Source: Pseudomonas putida
GTDB taxonomy: Bacteria > Pseudomonadota > Gammaproteobacteria > Pseudomonadales > Pseudomonadaceae
Length of the DNA stretch: 64,000 nucleotides
Direction: 5' to 3'
Assembly: GCF_030159595.1 (NCBI RefSeq)
Contig: NZ_BSKJ01000006.1
Span: forward strand, 248,001 to 312,000
The translations under genes were made by a program, and so were the position numbers. The notes under the pieces were generated by a model that was given only the letters and a program-made list of their open reading frames with translations, was not told the origin of the DNA and did not search any database. Positions 8,676-21,328 of the stretch are shown in pieces (within the stretch, counting starts at the first letter, position 1; each line of letters starts with the position of its first letter).

Positions 8676-11411
8676 TCACTCGATCTGGCCGTGGCAATGC
8701 TTGAACTTCTTGCCCGAACCGCACCAGCACGGTTCATTGCGGCCCAGCTTCTGGTCGTTGCGCACTGGCGCTGCGGCGACCGCCACTTCGTCGCCCTCCT
8801 CGCTCAGTTGCTCGCTGTCCAGACCCGGTGCAGCGGCATGCTGGAACTGCATGCGGCTAGCCAGTTCCTCGGCCTCGCGGCGCAGGCGGGCTTCTTCTTC
8901 GACCGGGTCTTCGCGGCGGACCTGAACGTGCGACAGCACGCGGATGGTGTCGCGCTTGATCGACTCGAGCAGTTCCTGGAACAGGGCGAACGACTCGCGC
9001 TTGTACTCCTGCTTCGGGTTCTTCTGCGCATAGCCGCGCAGGTGAATACCGTGACGCAGGTGGTCCATGGTCGACAGGTGGTCTTTCCACAGGTCGTCCA
9101 GCACGCGCAGCAGGATCTGCTTCTCGAAGGTACGCAGGGCGTCGATACCGGCCTGATCTTCCTTCTCGGTGTAGGCAGTGGTGATCTCGCTCAGCAGCTT
9201 CTCGCGCAGGGTCTCTTCGTAGAGGTGATCGTCCTCGTCGAGCCACTGCTGGATCGGCAGCTTCATGGCGAAATCGCTGGCCAGCGATGCTTCCAGGCCG
9301 GCCACGTCCCACTGCTCGGGCAGCGACTGCGGCGGAATGTGCTGGCTGATGGTAGCGTCCAGCACTTCCTTGCGGAATTCGACGATGGTGTCGCCGATGT
9401 TCTCGGCAGCCAGCAGGCTGTTGCGCATGTGGTAGATCACCTTGCGCTGCTCGTTGGCCACGTCGTCGTATTCGAGCAATTGCTTACGGATGTCGAAGTT
9501 GCGGCCTTCGACCTTGCGCTGGGCCTTCTCGATGGCGTTGGTGACCATGCGGTGTTCAATGGCCTCGCCCGACTGCATGCCCAGTGCCTTCATGAAGTTC
9601 TTCACCCGGTCAGAGGCAAAGATACGCATCAGGCTGTCTTCCAGCGACAGGTAGAAGCGGCTGGAGCCCGGGTCACCCTGACGACCCGAACGACCACGCA
9701 GCTGGTTGTCGATACGGCGCGATTCGTGGCGCTCGGAAGCGATCACATGCAGGCCACCGGCTTCGATCACCTGCTGGTGACGCTTCTGCCAGTCTGCCTT
9801 GATCTGGGCGATCTGCTCGGCGGTCGGGTTTTCCAGGGCCGCCACTTCGGCTTCCCAGTTACCCCCCAAGAGAATGTCGGTACCACGGCCAGCCATGTTG
9901 GTGGCGATGGTCAGCGCACCCGGGGCACCGGCTTGCGCGATGATCTCGGCTTCCTTCTCGTGGTACTTGGCGTTGAGTACCTTGTGGTCGATGCCTTCCT
10001 TCTTGAGCAGGTTCGACATGTGCTCGGAGGTTTCGATCGTCGCGGTACCCACCAGGATCGGCCGGCCCTGCGTCATGCTTTCCTTGATGTCGGCGATGAT
10101 CGCCGCGTATTTCTCGTCGGCGGTCAGGTACACCAGGTCGTTGAAGTCTTTACGCGCCAGTGGCTTGTTCGGCGGGATGACCATCACGTTGAGGGCGTAG
10201 ATCGACTGGAACTCGAACGCTTCGGTGTCAGCGGTACCGGTCATGCCGGACAGCTTGGTGTACAGGCGGAAGTAGTTCTGGAAGGTGGTCGAAGCCAGGG
10301 TCTGGCTCTCGGCCTGGATGTTCAGGTTTTCTTTCGCCTCGATGGCCTGGTGCAGGCCCTCGGACAGGCGACGGCCTGGCATGGTGCGGCCGGTGTGCTC
10401 GTCGATCAGCAGGACCTGGCCGTCCTGGACGATGTACTCGATGTTGCGGTGGAACAGTTTGTGCGCGCGCAGGCCAGCGTAAACGTGGGTCAGCAGGCCC
10501 AGGTTATGCGCCGAGTACAGGCTCTCGCCCTCGGCCAGCAGGCCGGCCTGGGTGAGCATTTCCTCGATGTACTGGTGACCGGCTTCGTTCAGCTCGACCT
10601 GGCGGCTCTTCTCGTCAATGGTGAAGTGGCCTTCCTGGGTGACCTGGCCTTCCACTTCCTCGATGTGCTGCGTCAGGCGCGGGATCAGGCGGTTGATCTC
10701 GATGTACAGCTTGGAGCTGTCCTCGGCCTGGCCAGAGATGATCAGCGGGGTACGCGCTTCGTCGATGAGGATGGAGTCGACTTCGTCGATCACGGCGAAA
10801 TTCAGTTCACGCTGGAACTTCTCTTCCTGGCTGAACGCCATGTTGTCGCGCAGGTAGTCGAAACCGAATTCGTTGTTGGTGCCGTAGGTAATGTCGGACG
10901 CATAGGCGGCGCGCTTTTCTTCCGGCGGCTGGAAGGCCGATACGATACCGACCGACAGGCCGAGGAATTCGTACAGCGGGCGCATCCAGTTGGCGTCACG
11001 GCGGGCCAGGTAGTCGTTGACGGTGACCACATGCACGCCCTTGCCGGACAGTGCGTTGAGGTACACGGCCAGGGTACCGACCAAGGTCTTGCCTTCACCG
11101 GTGCGCATTTCTGCGATCATACCCTCGTGCAGGGTCATGCCACCGATCAACTGCACGTCGAAGTGGCGCATGCCCATCACGCGTTTGCCGGCCTCACGGG
11201 CCACGGCGAAGGCTTCAGGCAGCAATTGGTCCAGTGTCTCGCCTTTGGCCAAACGCTCCTTGAACGCTGCGGTCTTGCCCCGCAGTTGATCGTCGGAGAG
11301 GGCCACCATCTTCTCTTCGAAGGCATTGACGATACTCACCGTCTTGAGCATGCGTTTCACTTCACGCTCGTTCTTGCTTCCAAAAAGTTTTTTTAACAAA
11401 GGCGCAAACAT
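8676..11411 (-). CDS. secA: Preprotein translocase ATPase SecA
   Basis: Cytoplasmic/peripheral motor that drives unfolded preproteins through SecYEG. 911 residues from the ATG at 11411 ([20 protein letters not shown]), the usual gammaproteobacterial start; the frame remains open for 28 codons upstream without family similarity. Walker A is MRTGEGKT and the DEAD-like box is [13 protein letters not shown]. Preprotein cross-linking, helical scaffold and wing domains are all present. The C-terminus ends in the zinc/SecB-binding motif [13 protein letters not shown]. No SecM-like arrest peptide precedes it; the upstream neighbour is the divergent DUF721 gene. Confidence 0.97.
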   Translation of the reverse strand: MFAPLLKKLFGSKNEREVKRMLKTVSIVNAFEEKMVALSDDQLRGKTAAFKERLAKGETLDQLLPEAFAVAREAGKRVMGMRHFDVQLIGGMTLHEGMIAEMRTGEGKTLVGTLAVYLNALSGKGVHVVTVNDYLARRDANWMRPLYEFLGLSVGIVSAFQPPEEKRAAYASDITYGTNNEFGFDYLRDNMAFSQEEKFQRELNFAVIDEVDSILIDEARTPLIISGQAEDSSKLYIEINRLIPRLTQHIEEVEGQVTQEGHFTIDEKSRQVELNEAGHQYIEEMLTQAGLLAEGESLYSAHNLGLLTHVYAGLRAHKLFHRNIEYIVQDGQVLLIDEHTGRTMPGRRLSEGLHQAIEAKENLNIQAESQTLASTTFQNYFRLYTKLSGMTGTADTEAFEFQSIYALNVMVIPPNKPLARKDFNDLVYLTADEKYAAIIADIKESMTQGRPILVGTATIETSEHMSNLLKKEGIDHKVLNAKYHEKEAEIIAQAGAPGALTIATNMAGRGTDILLGGNWEAEVAALENPTAEQIAQIKADWQKRHQQVIEAGGLHVIASERHESRRIDNQLRGRSGRQGDPGSSRFYLSLEDSLMRIFASDRVKNFMKALGMQSGEAIEHRMVTNAIEKAQRKVEGRNFDIRKQLLEYDDVANEQRKVIYHMRNSLLAAENIGDTIVEFRKEVLDATISQHIPPQSLPEQWDVAGLEASLASDFAMKLPIQQWLDEDDHLYEETLREKLLSEITTAYTEKEDQAGIDALRTFEKQILLRVLDDLWKDHLSTMDHLRHGIHLRGYAQKNPKQEYKRESFALFQELLESIKRDTIRVLSHVQVRREDPVEEEARLRREAEELASRMQFQHAAAPGLDSEQLSEEGDEVAVAAAPVRNDQKLGRNEPCWCGSGKKFKHCHGQIE

Positions 11412-11704
11412 ATTGGCAGGATCTTCCACACGAAGGGATGGAGGGCGGCCCCATGAGTCGCCCGTGCAGCCCTCAGGCCGCATGCGAACGAGCATTCTAC
11501 CCGGAAACGATGGTGAAGAAAGTGGTGGATTTCCACGATGCTATTACAGCGTTTTGGCGGGGCCTTGGTTTAGATAGGGGCATTTTCCCTGAGTTCAAGG
11601 CTTGGCAACATGAAAGGTATCGAGAATGAGTCGTATCTTTTGTTGCCCACGAAGAGGCCGGCACGGGTAACAGAGATGTTAGACTGCTGACCATGTAACC
11701 TCAC

Positions 11705-12169
11705 ATGTACCCCATGGCCTACAAACCCTCCCCCGCCCAGCCACCCTCGGCACTGCTGCGCCAGGTGCGCCCGCTGCGCCTGCTGCTGAACCAGGCCGAG
11801 CGCCTGGAACACCTGCAACGCCTGCTGGAAAGCCAGCTGCAGCCGGCTGCCCGCGAGCACTGCCATGTCGCGTCATGGCGCGATGGCACCTTGTTGCTGG
11901 TGGTCACCGACGGTCATTGGGCAACTCGCCTGCGCTACCAGCAGAAGCGCCTGCTGGCGGCATTACAGGCCATGGAAGCATTCGGCAACCTCAGGCGCAT
12001 CCTGTACAAGGTCCAGCCACCGCTGGTGCCAGCCAAGCGAGGCGGCCACGCTGCAGAGTTGTCGAGCAGCGCCGCCGAGAGCCTGCGCGACACCGCCGAG
12101 GGCATCACCGACCCCAAGTTGCGTGCAGCGCTGGAACGGTTGGCCGCCCACGCCAACGGCAAGCCATAA
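11705..12169 (+). CDS. DUF721 protein, DciA-like helicase loader
   Basis: 154 residues. The first ~110 form a DUF721 domain: the region around LRLLLNQAERLEHLQRLLES and the strand-rich VASWRDGTLLLVVTDGHWATR followed by RLRYQQKRLLAAL match that family, whose best-known member DciA loads the replicative helicase DnaB in bacteria lacking DnaC. The C-terminal ~45 residues are polar and probably disordered. Start: ATG at 11705, with a second ATG nine bases on (11714). Synteny next to secA/lpxC is common in Pseudomonas. Family good; the loader role here is by analogy. Confidence 0.8.
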   Translation: MYPMAYKPSPAQPPSALLRQVRPLRLLLNQAERLEHLQRLLESQLQPAAREHCHVASWRDGTLLLVVTDGHWATRLRYQQKRLLAALQAMEAFGNLRRILYKVQPPLVPAKRGGHAAELSSSAAESLRDTAEGITDPKLRAALERLAAHANGKP

Positions 12170-12171
12170 AA

Positions 12172-12193
12172 AAGGCCACCCGAAGGTGGCCTT
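12172..12193 (-). terminator. Intrinsic terminator of the dcw cluster (after lpxC)
   Basis: AAGGCCACC, CGAA tetraloop, GGTGGCCTT. On the minus strand it is followed by TTTT. It is 30 nt past the lpxC stop and also lies beside the convergent DUF721 stop. Confidence 0.9.
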
Positions 12194-12222
12194 GATGACA
12201 ACACTAGAGAGAGTGTTCGAAC

Positions 12223-13170
<948 letters not shown>

Positions 13171-13189
13171 TCAACAAAGGCTGGGGATG

Positions 13190-13219
13190 ATAACAGACCC
13201 AACCTTTGATGAATACCAA
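13190..13219 (-). promoter_or_regulatory. Possible lpxC promoter
   Basis: On the minus strand TTGGTA (13214-13219), an 18-bp spacer and TGTTAT (13190-13195) lie in the ftsZ-lpxC gap. Each hexamer matches consensus at 4 of 6. Tentative. Confidence 0.35.
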
Positions 13220-13246
13220 TCACCCTTATACCCCTGATAAATTCCA

Positions 13247-14443
13247 TTAATCAGCCTGACGACGCAGGAATGCCGGGATATCGAGGTAGTCCAGGTCATC
13301 CTGAGGGTTCAGTTTAGCGGCTGCGGCAGCACCTGCATGCGCCTGGTTGCGCATGACGGTCGGGCGCTCCAGGTCACGGTAGTTGACTGCTGGCTGCTCC
13401 TGACGAACCGGTGCAGGGTTGGACGCTTCGTACGCCTGCTGGGCGGTCTGCAGGGTGTTGTCCACCACCTTGACCGGCTTCTCGATGCGCGCGCCCAGGC
13501 CAGTGGCCACAACGGTCACATGCAGTTCGTCGCGCATGTCCGGGTCGATCACGGTGCCGACCTTGACCATGGCCTGATCAGAGGCGAAGGCTTCGATGAT
13601 GCTACCCACGTCGGAGTATTCACCCAGCGACAGGTCAGGACCTGCGGTGATGTTCACCAGGATGCCGCGAGCACCTTGCAGGTTGACGTCTTCCAGCAGC
13701 GGATTGCGGATGGCGGCTTCGGTGGCTTCACGCGCACGGTTCGGGCCGCTGGCGCAGCCAGTACCCATCATCGCCATGCCCATTTCGCCCATCACGGTGC
13801 GCACGTCGGCAAAGTCGACGTTGATCATGCCCGGGCGCTTGATGATGTCGGAGATACCGCGAACGGCACCGGCCAGTACATCGTCGGCCTTGGCAAAAGC
13901 AGACAGCAGGCTCGCATCCTTGCCCAGGATGGTCAGCAGTTTCTCGTTGGGAATGGTGATCAACGAGTCGACGCTTTCAGCCAGCATGCGGATGCCTTCA
14001 TCGGCAATCTGCATACGTTTGCGGCCTTCGAACGGGAACGGACGCGTCACCACGGCTACGGTGAGGATGCCCATTTCCTTGGCCACTTCGGCAATGATTG
14101 GCGCTGCACCGGTACCGGTACCGCCACCCATGCCAGTGGTGATGAACACCATGTTGGTGCCCTGCAGCACTTCAGCGATGCGCTCACGGTCTTCCAGCGC
14201 GGCCTGACGGCCGACTTCCGGATTGGCACCGGCACCCAGGCCCTTGGTCACGCCAGTGCCCAATTGCAGGATGGTACGCGCACCGATGTTTTTCAGCGCT
14301 TGAGCATCCGTGTTGGCGCAGATGAATTCGACGCCTTCGATGCTGCTCTTGACCATGTGGTTGACGGCGTTGCCGCCACCACCACCAACGCCGATCACCT
14401 TGATGACCGGACTTTGCGGGACGTTGTCTACGAGCTCGAACAT
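13247..14443 (-). CDS. ftsZ: Cell division GTPase FtsZ
   Basis: Tubulin homologue that polymerises into the cytokinetic Z ring. 398 residues. The GTP-binding signature GGGTGTGAAP lies near residues 107-116, and the catalytic T7 loop has NVDFADV. A variable linker (about 320-380) precedes the conserved C-terminal peptide DYLDIPAFLRRQAD, which binds FtsA, ZipA and MinC. Starts MFELVDNVPQ, 55 nt after ftsA. Penultimate gene of the cluster. Confidence 0.98.
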   Translation of the reverse strand: MFELVDNVPQSPVIKVIGVGGGGGNAVNHMVKSSIEGVEFICANTDAQALKNIGARTILQLGTGVTKGLGAGANPEVGRQAALEDRERIAEVLQGTNMVFITTGMGGGTGTGAAPIIAEVAKEMGILTVAVVTRPFPFEGRKRMQIADEGIRMLAESVDSLITIPNEKLLTILGKDASLLSAFAKADDVLAGAVRGISDIIKRPGMINVDFADVRTVMGEMGMAMMGTGCASGPNRAREATEAAIRNPLLEDVNLQGARGILVNITAGPDLSLGEYSDVGSIIEAFASDQAMVKVGTVIDPDMRDELHVTVVATGLGARIEKPVKVVDNTLQTAQQAYEASNPAPVRQEQPAVNYRDLERPTVMRNQAHAGAAAAAKLNPQDDLDYLDIPAFLRRQAD

Positions 14444-14498
14444 TTTCCCTCTCCTTACAGTTCTCTAGTTGTTGCGCCTACCACTACTGCTTTGAAAC

Positions 14499-15761
14499 TT
14501 AGAAGTTGCCCTGGACCCATTTCTTGAAGCGCTCAAGCACTGGGGCCTTCGGTTCATCGCCATAGCTGTTGTTGCTGCTGTTGCTGTTACCGGTCAGGAC
14601 CATGTCCTCGGACTGCTTCAGCAGACCGTAGGTGAGCAAGCCCACGCCGGTGGAATAGATCGGGTTGCGAACCACGTCGCTCAGCCCCCGAACGCTGTGC
14701 GGTACGCCCAGGCGTACCGGCATGTGGAAGATTTCCTCGGCCAGTTCCACGGCACCCTCCATCTTCGCGGTGCCGCCGGTGAGGACGATGCCGGCTGGCA
14801 CCAGGTCCTCGTAGCCGCTGCGACGCAGCTCGGCCTGGATCAGGGTGAAGAGCTCGTCGTAACGTGGCTCCACCACCTCGGCCAGGGCCTGGCGCGACAG
14901 CTCGCGCGGTGGGCGGTCGCCCACGCTCGGCACCTTGATGGTCTCGCCGGCGCCGGCCAGTTTGGCCAGGGCGCAGGCGTAGCGGATCTTGATTTCTTCG
15001 GCGTACTGGGTGGGGGTACGCAGGGCCATGGCGATGTCGTTGGTCACCTGGTCGCCGGCAATCGGGATGACCGCGGTGTGACGGATGGCGCCTTCAGTGA
15101 AGATGGCGATGTCGGTGGTGCCACCACCGATGTCCACCAGGCACACGCCCAGCTCTTTTTCGTCGTCGGTCAGCACCGAGTAGGCCGAGGCCAGCTGCTC
15201 GAGGATGATGTCGTCGATTTCCAGGCCGCAGCGGCGTACGCACTTCTCGATGTTCTGCGCAGCATTAACGGCGCAGGTGACCACATGAACCTTGGCTTCC
15301 AGACGTACGCCCGACATGCCCAGTGGCTCGCGCACGCCTTCCTGGTTGTCGATCACATAGTCCTGCGGCAGGGTGTGCAGCACACGCTGGTCAGCTGGAA
15401 TCGCCACAGCCTGGGCGGCGTCGAGTACGCGCTCCAGGTCAGCCAGGCTGACCTCACGGTCGCGGATGGCGACGATGCCGTGGGAGTTCAGGCTGCGGAT
15501 GTGATTACCGGCCACCCCAACGAAGGCCGAGTGGATACGGCAGCCGGCCATCAACTGCGCTTCTTCCACGGCGCGTTGGATCGACTGCACGGTGGACTCG
15601 ATGTTCACCACCACGCCCTTCTTCAGGCCGCGAGACGGATGGGTGCCGATCCCGACGATTTCCAGGGTGCCGTCTTCGCCCACTTCGCCCACCAGCGCCA
15701 CCACCTTGGAGGTGCCAATGTCCAGCCCGACGATCATTTTGCCGCTATGCGCGTTTGCCAT
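14499..15761 (-). CDS. ftsA: Cell division protein FtsA
   Basis: Actin-like ATPase that tethers FtsZ to the inner membrane. 420 residues. The phosphate-1 motif is IVGLDIGTSKVVALVGE and the phosphate-2/adenosine motifs are VDIGGGTTDIA and GIVLTGGTAKMEG. The C-terminal membrane-targeting amphipathic helix is ERFKKWVQGNF. It is 14 nt after ftsQ and 55 nt before ftsZ, the universal ftsQAZ order. Confidence 0.97.
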   Translation of the reverse strand: MANAHSGKMIVGLDIGTSKVVALVGEVGEDGTLEIVGIGTHPSRGLKKGVVVNIESTVQSIQRAVEEAQLMAGCRIHSAFVGVAGNHIRSLNSHGIVAIRDREVSLADLERVLDAAQAVAIPADQRVLHTLPQDYVIDNQEGVREPLGMSGVRLEAKVHVVTCAVNAAQNIEKCVRRCGLEIDDIILEQLASAYSVLTDDEKELGVCLVDIGGGTTDIAIFTEGAIRHTAVIPIAGDQVTNDIAMALRTPTQYAEEIKIRYACALAKLAGAGETIKVPSVGDRPPRELSRQALAEVVEPRYDELFTLIQAELRRSGYEDLVPAGIVLTGGTAKMEGAVELAEEIFHMPVRLGVPHSVRGLSDVVRNPIYSTGVGLLTYGLLKQSEDMVLTGNSNSSNNSYGDEPKAPVLERFKKWVQGNF

Positions 15762-15775
15762 GGTCCTGCCTCTCT

Positions 15776-16645
15776 CTAATTCTTCGCAACGGCGGGTTGG
15801 GCCGTCGTCGGTGCAATCGGTTCCCGCCAGCCAACGGCAAGTCCGTTGGAATAACGCAGATCAATGCGGGCGATAGTGGTGATCTGGTCTTTGAGTGTCT
15901 TGTCGTAAATGGCAATGAAACGGCGCATCTTCTCCACCAGATGGTCGCGCCCCAACAGCAGCTCGATGCCTGGCCCGGCGCTGCTCGCACCGGTGGTCAG
16001 GAACCAGCTGCCTCGCTCGCGCAGCTCCAGGCGAGCGATGGAAAAGCCCATGGGGCGCAGCATCTGGCTCAATACCTGATACTGCTGCATGACTTGTTGC
16101 TGAGCACGCTGCGGCCCGGCCAGCTGCGGCAGGTGCTCGTAGTTGGCCAGTTCGCGAGGGGTGAACGCCTGGCCCTGGTTGTTGAGCAAGGCTTCGTCAC
16201 CCCAGCGCGCTACCGGCAGCTGTTCTTCCAGGCGGATCACTACCTCGTCAGGCCACACCCGGCGCACTTCGGCGTGGGCGATCCAGGGCATCTGTTCGAG
16301 CTCCGCACGCATCGCTGGCAGGTCGACGCTGAAGAAGCTCGCCGCCACATAGGGCGCGATACGCTGCTGCACCGATTGCTGGCTGATGTAGCTGAGGTCG
16401 CCTTGCACGTCGATCTTGGTGATCGGCCGGTCGGCGTACGGCATCAGGCGAATGGCGCCCTCGTAGGCACCAAATCCGGCCGCCACCAGCAGCACCGGCC
16501 ACAGCAAGCGCTTGAGGCCACCCAGGCTTGGCCGCGGCAGGCGCGCCGATACGGGCTCGTCGGCCACCAGCCGGCTGGCACCACGCGGCACCGGCTTGCT
16601 ACGGCCGGTAACGGGTTGCTGCTGACGTATCATCGCGCCTTGCAT
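15776..16645 (-). CDS. ftsQ: Cell division protein FtsQ
   Basis: Bitopic divisome protein linking early and late assembly through the FtsQBL complex. 289 residues: a basic cytoplasmic tail (about 1-45), one TM ([19 protein letters not shown]), a periplasmic POTRA domain beginning [19 protein letters not shown], and the FtsQ beta domain. It starts 5 nt after the ddlB stop. Confidence 0.95.
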   Translation of the reverse strand: MQGAMIRQQQPVTGRSKPVPRGASRLVADEPVSARLPRPSLGGLKRLLWPVLLVAAGFGAYEGAIRLMPYADRPITKIDVQGDLSYISQQSVQQRIAPYVAASFFSVDLPAMRAELEQMPWIAHAEVRRVWPDEVVIRLEEQLPVARWGDEALLNNQGQAFTPRELANYEHLPQLAGPQRAQQQVMQQYQVLSQMLRPMGFSIARLELRERGSWFLTTGASSAGPGIELLLGRDHLVEKMRRFIAIYDKTLKDQITTIARIDLRYSNGLAVGWREPIAPTTAQPAVAKN

Positions 16646-16650
16646 GGTTG

Positions 16651-19044
<2,394 letters not shown>

Positions 19045-19052
<8 letters not shown>

Positions 19053-20124
19053 GGGCCACCTCCAGGCAAATATCGACCACGGTGCTGGTTGCGGCAGGTT
19101 TGGCCAGGCGCCGTGCGGTGCCTGCCATGATGTTGAGTTTCTCGGGTTGCATCAGCACCTCGTTCAGGCGTTCAGCGAGCTGCGCTGCGCCAGTTGTCGC
19201 TTGTGGCATCAGGAAGGCAGCGCCTTCGTGGGCCAGATATTGGGCGTTGTGGGTCTGGTGGTCGTCGATGGCGTGGGGCAAAGGCACCAGCATCGAAGGC
19301 AGGCCTGCTGCCGCCAGCTCGCTGACGGTCAGGGCACCGGCCCGGCACACCACCATGTCGGCCCAGCCATAGGCTTGGGCCATGTCCTTGATGAAGGGCT
19401 CTACCTGAGCCTCGACGCCCGCCTCGTGATAACGCTCGGCGGTGATCGGAGCATGTTGCTTGCCAGCCTGGTGGAACACCTCTGGCCGCAGCGCGGCGGG
19501 TACTTCGGACAGGGCCTTAGGCAACAATTTGTTCAATGGTTCCGCACCCAGGCTGCCGCCGAGCACCAACAAGTGTGCACGGCGCTCGGCCAGGGGTGCG
19601 CGTTGCGCGTCCATGAACAGCTCCGGGCGCACCGGGTTGCCGGTGGTGCGACGTTTGTCGCTGGCCTCGAAGGTGTTCGGGAACGCTTCGCAGACCCGCG
19701 CCGAGAGTGGCACCAGCAGCCGATTGGCGGTACCGGCCCGGGCATTCTGTTCATGGATCACCAGCGGCACGCCGCACAACCGCGCAGCCAAACCGCCAGG
19801 GCCGGTCACATAGCCGCCAAAGCCCAGTACGCATACCGGCTTGAGCTGGCGAACGATGCGCCGAGCCTGCAGCACGGCCTTGACCAGGGTGAACGGCGCC
19901 TTGAGCAGCGACAGTTTGCTTTTGCCGCGAAGACCGCTGACCTGAATCAGGTGCAGGGGCAAGCCAGCCTGTGGCACCAGCTCGTTTTCGATGCCACGCG
20001 GGGTGCCCAGCCAGTGAACGCTGTAACCGCGCGCCTGGAACTCTCGGGCGCAGGCCAGGGCCGGGAACACATGCCCCCCGGTGCCGCCAGCCATGATCAG
20101 TACGTTTTTGCCGTCAGCGGCCAT
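19045..20124 (-). CDS. murG: N-acetylglucosaminyl transferase MurG
   Basis: Peripheral inner-membrane GT28 glycosyltransferase converting lipid I to lipid II. 359 residues from the ATG at 20124 ([22 protein letters not shown]); an in-frame ATG six codons upstream would overlap ftsW more and lacks conservation. G-loops [10 protein letters not shown] and [12 protein letters not shown] are present, and the UDP-GlcNAc signature region runs from [20 protein letters not shown]. It overlaps ftsW by 11 nt. Confidence 0.96.
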
Positions 20125-21328
20125 GACTGGTCTCCTCGGCAAAATCGCTTTCGCTGAATTCGTGTTCCTCGCTCCCCAGGTGCGTGCGACTTTCCCACTC
20201 GATACGCAGCAACAAGCCCACGCAGGCGCAGCAAATCACCAGCGAGCTGCCCCCGTAACTGAGGAACGGCAAGGTCAGGCCTTTGGTCGGCAGCAAGCCG
20301 ACGTTCACGCCGATGTTGATCAGGAACTGGCCAATCCACAGGAAGGCCAGGCCAAAGGCCACATAAGCGGCAAAGAACTGCTTGGCTTTCTCGGCCCACA
20401 GGCCGATGTACAGGGCACGCACGGTCACGAATACGAACAGCGCGATAGTGACCAGCGAGCCGACGACGCCCAGTTCTTCGGCCAATACCGAGAACACGAA
20501 GTCGGTGTGCGCTTCGGGCAGGTAGAACTGCTTCTGCACGCTGTTGCCCAAGCCAACGCCCAGCCACTCGCCACGACCGAAGGCAATCAGTGCCTGGGTC
20601 AGCTGGTAGCCAGAACCGAACTGGTCGGACCACGGATCGGTAAAGGTAATAAGCCGCGCCATCCGGTACGGCTGAGCCTGTACCAGCACGAACACCGCCA
20701 GCACCGCCAACACCACCATCAGGCTGAAGCGGAACAGCCCCACCCCGCCAAGGAACAGCATGGCCGCCGCCGCCCCCATCATCACCACGGTGGCGCCGAA
20801 GTCCGGCTCCATCAGCAGCAAGGCCGCCATGGGCAGCAGCACAATGAACGGCTTGAAGAAGCCCATCCAGGTTTCGCGCACCTCGGTCTGCCGGCGTACC
20901 AGGTAACCGGCCAGGTAGACGACCACGAACACCTTGGCGATTTCCGAAGGCTGCACGTTGAAGAAGCTGAACCCGATCCAGCGCATCGAACCGTTCACTT
21001 CACGGCCGATACCCGGCACCAGCACCAGCACCAGCAGGCCGAAGGCGCCCAGCAGCATCATGAAGCCCATGCGCTGCCAGGTAGCGATCGGCACCAGCAT
21101 GGTCGCGCCACAGGCAACCAGGCCGAGGGACACATACACCAGGTGGCGGAACATGTGGTAAAGCGGGTTACCCGACTGCACCGCGGCCACTTCCGAGGAC
21201 GCCGAGGTGATCATCACCAGGCCCAAGCCCAGCAACGCCAGGCAGCCGGCCAGCATCGGAAAGTCCAGGTCGATGCCTCGGCCACTGATAAGCGGCGACG
21301 GGTAGGGCTTGAAGATGCCGAAGATCAT
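20114..21328 (-). CDS. ftsW: SEDS peptidoglycan glycosyltransferase FtsW
   Basis: Polytopic inner-membrane SEDS protein that polymerises lipid II at the septum with FtsI. 404 residues, about ten hydrophobic segments. Family signature near the C-terminus: NIGVNVGLLPTKGLTLPFLS then YGGSS. A large periplasmic loop lies around residues 200-270 (the loop segment LITFTDPWSDQFGSGYQL is conserved). Its ATG overlaps the murD stop by 4 nt. Confidence 0.96.
   Translation of the reverse strand: MIFGIFKPYPSPLISGRGIDLDFPMLAGCLALLGLGLVMITSASSEVAAVQSGNPLYHMFRHLVYVSLGLVACGATMLVPIATWQRMGFMMLLGAFGLLVLVLVPGIGREVNGSMRWIGFSFFNVQPSEIAKVFVVVYLAGYLVRRQTEVRETWMGFFKPFIVLLPMAALLLMEPDFGATVVMMGAAAAMLFLGGVGLFRFSLMVVLAVLAVFVLVQAQPYRMARLITFTDPWSDQFGSGYQLTQALIAFGRGEWLGVGLGNSVQKQFYLPEAHTDFVFSVLAEELGVVGSLVTIALFVFVTVRALYIGLWAEKAKQFFAAYVAFGLAFLWIGQFLINIGVNVGLLPTKGLTLPFLSYGGSSLVICCACVGLLLRIEWESRTHLGSEEHEFSESDFAEETSHGR

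Noticed and set aside
8677..11396. Very long open frame on the plus strand (962 codons) opposite secA
   Set aside because: It is the antisense of secA. The translation is rich in His, Gln, Val and Leu runs typical of the complement of a high-GC gene, with no domain. The secA frame is full-length and conserved.
11494..11499. TAGAAT as a secA -10 element
   Set aside because: The hexamer on the minus strand is good, but no acceptable -35 lies 16-18 bp upstream, so I did not list a promoter.
11610..11690. 26-codon plus-strand ORF between secA and the DUF721 gene
   Set aside because: ATG lacks a Shine-Dalgarno sequence, the peptide has no features, and it lies in the presumed divergent promoter region.
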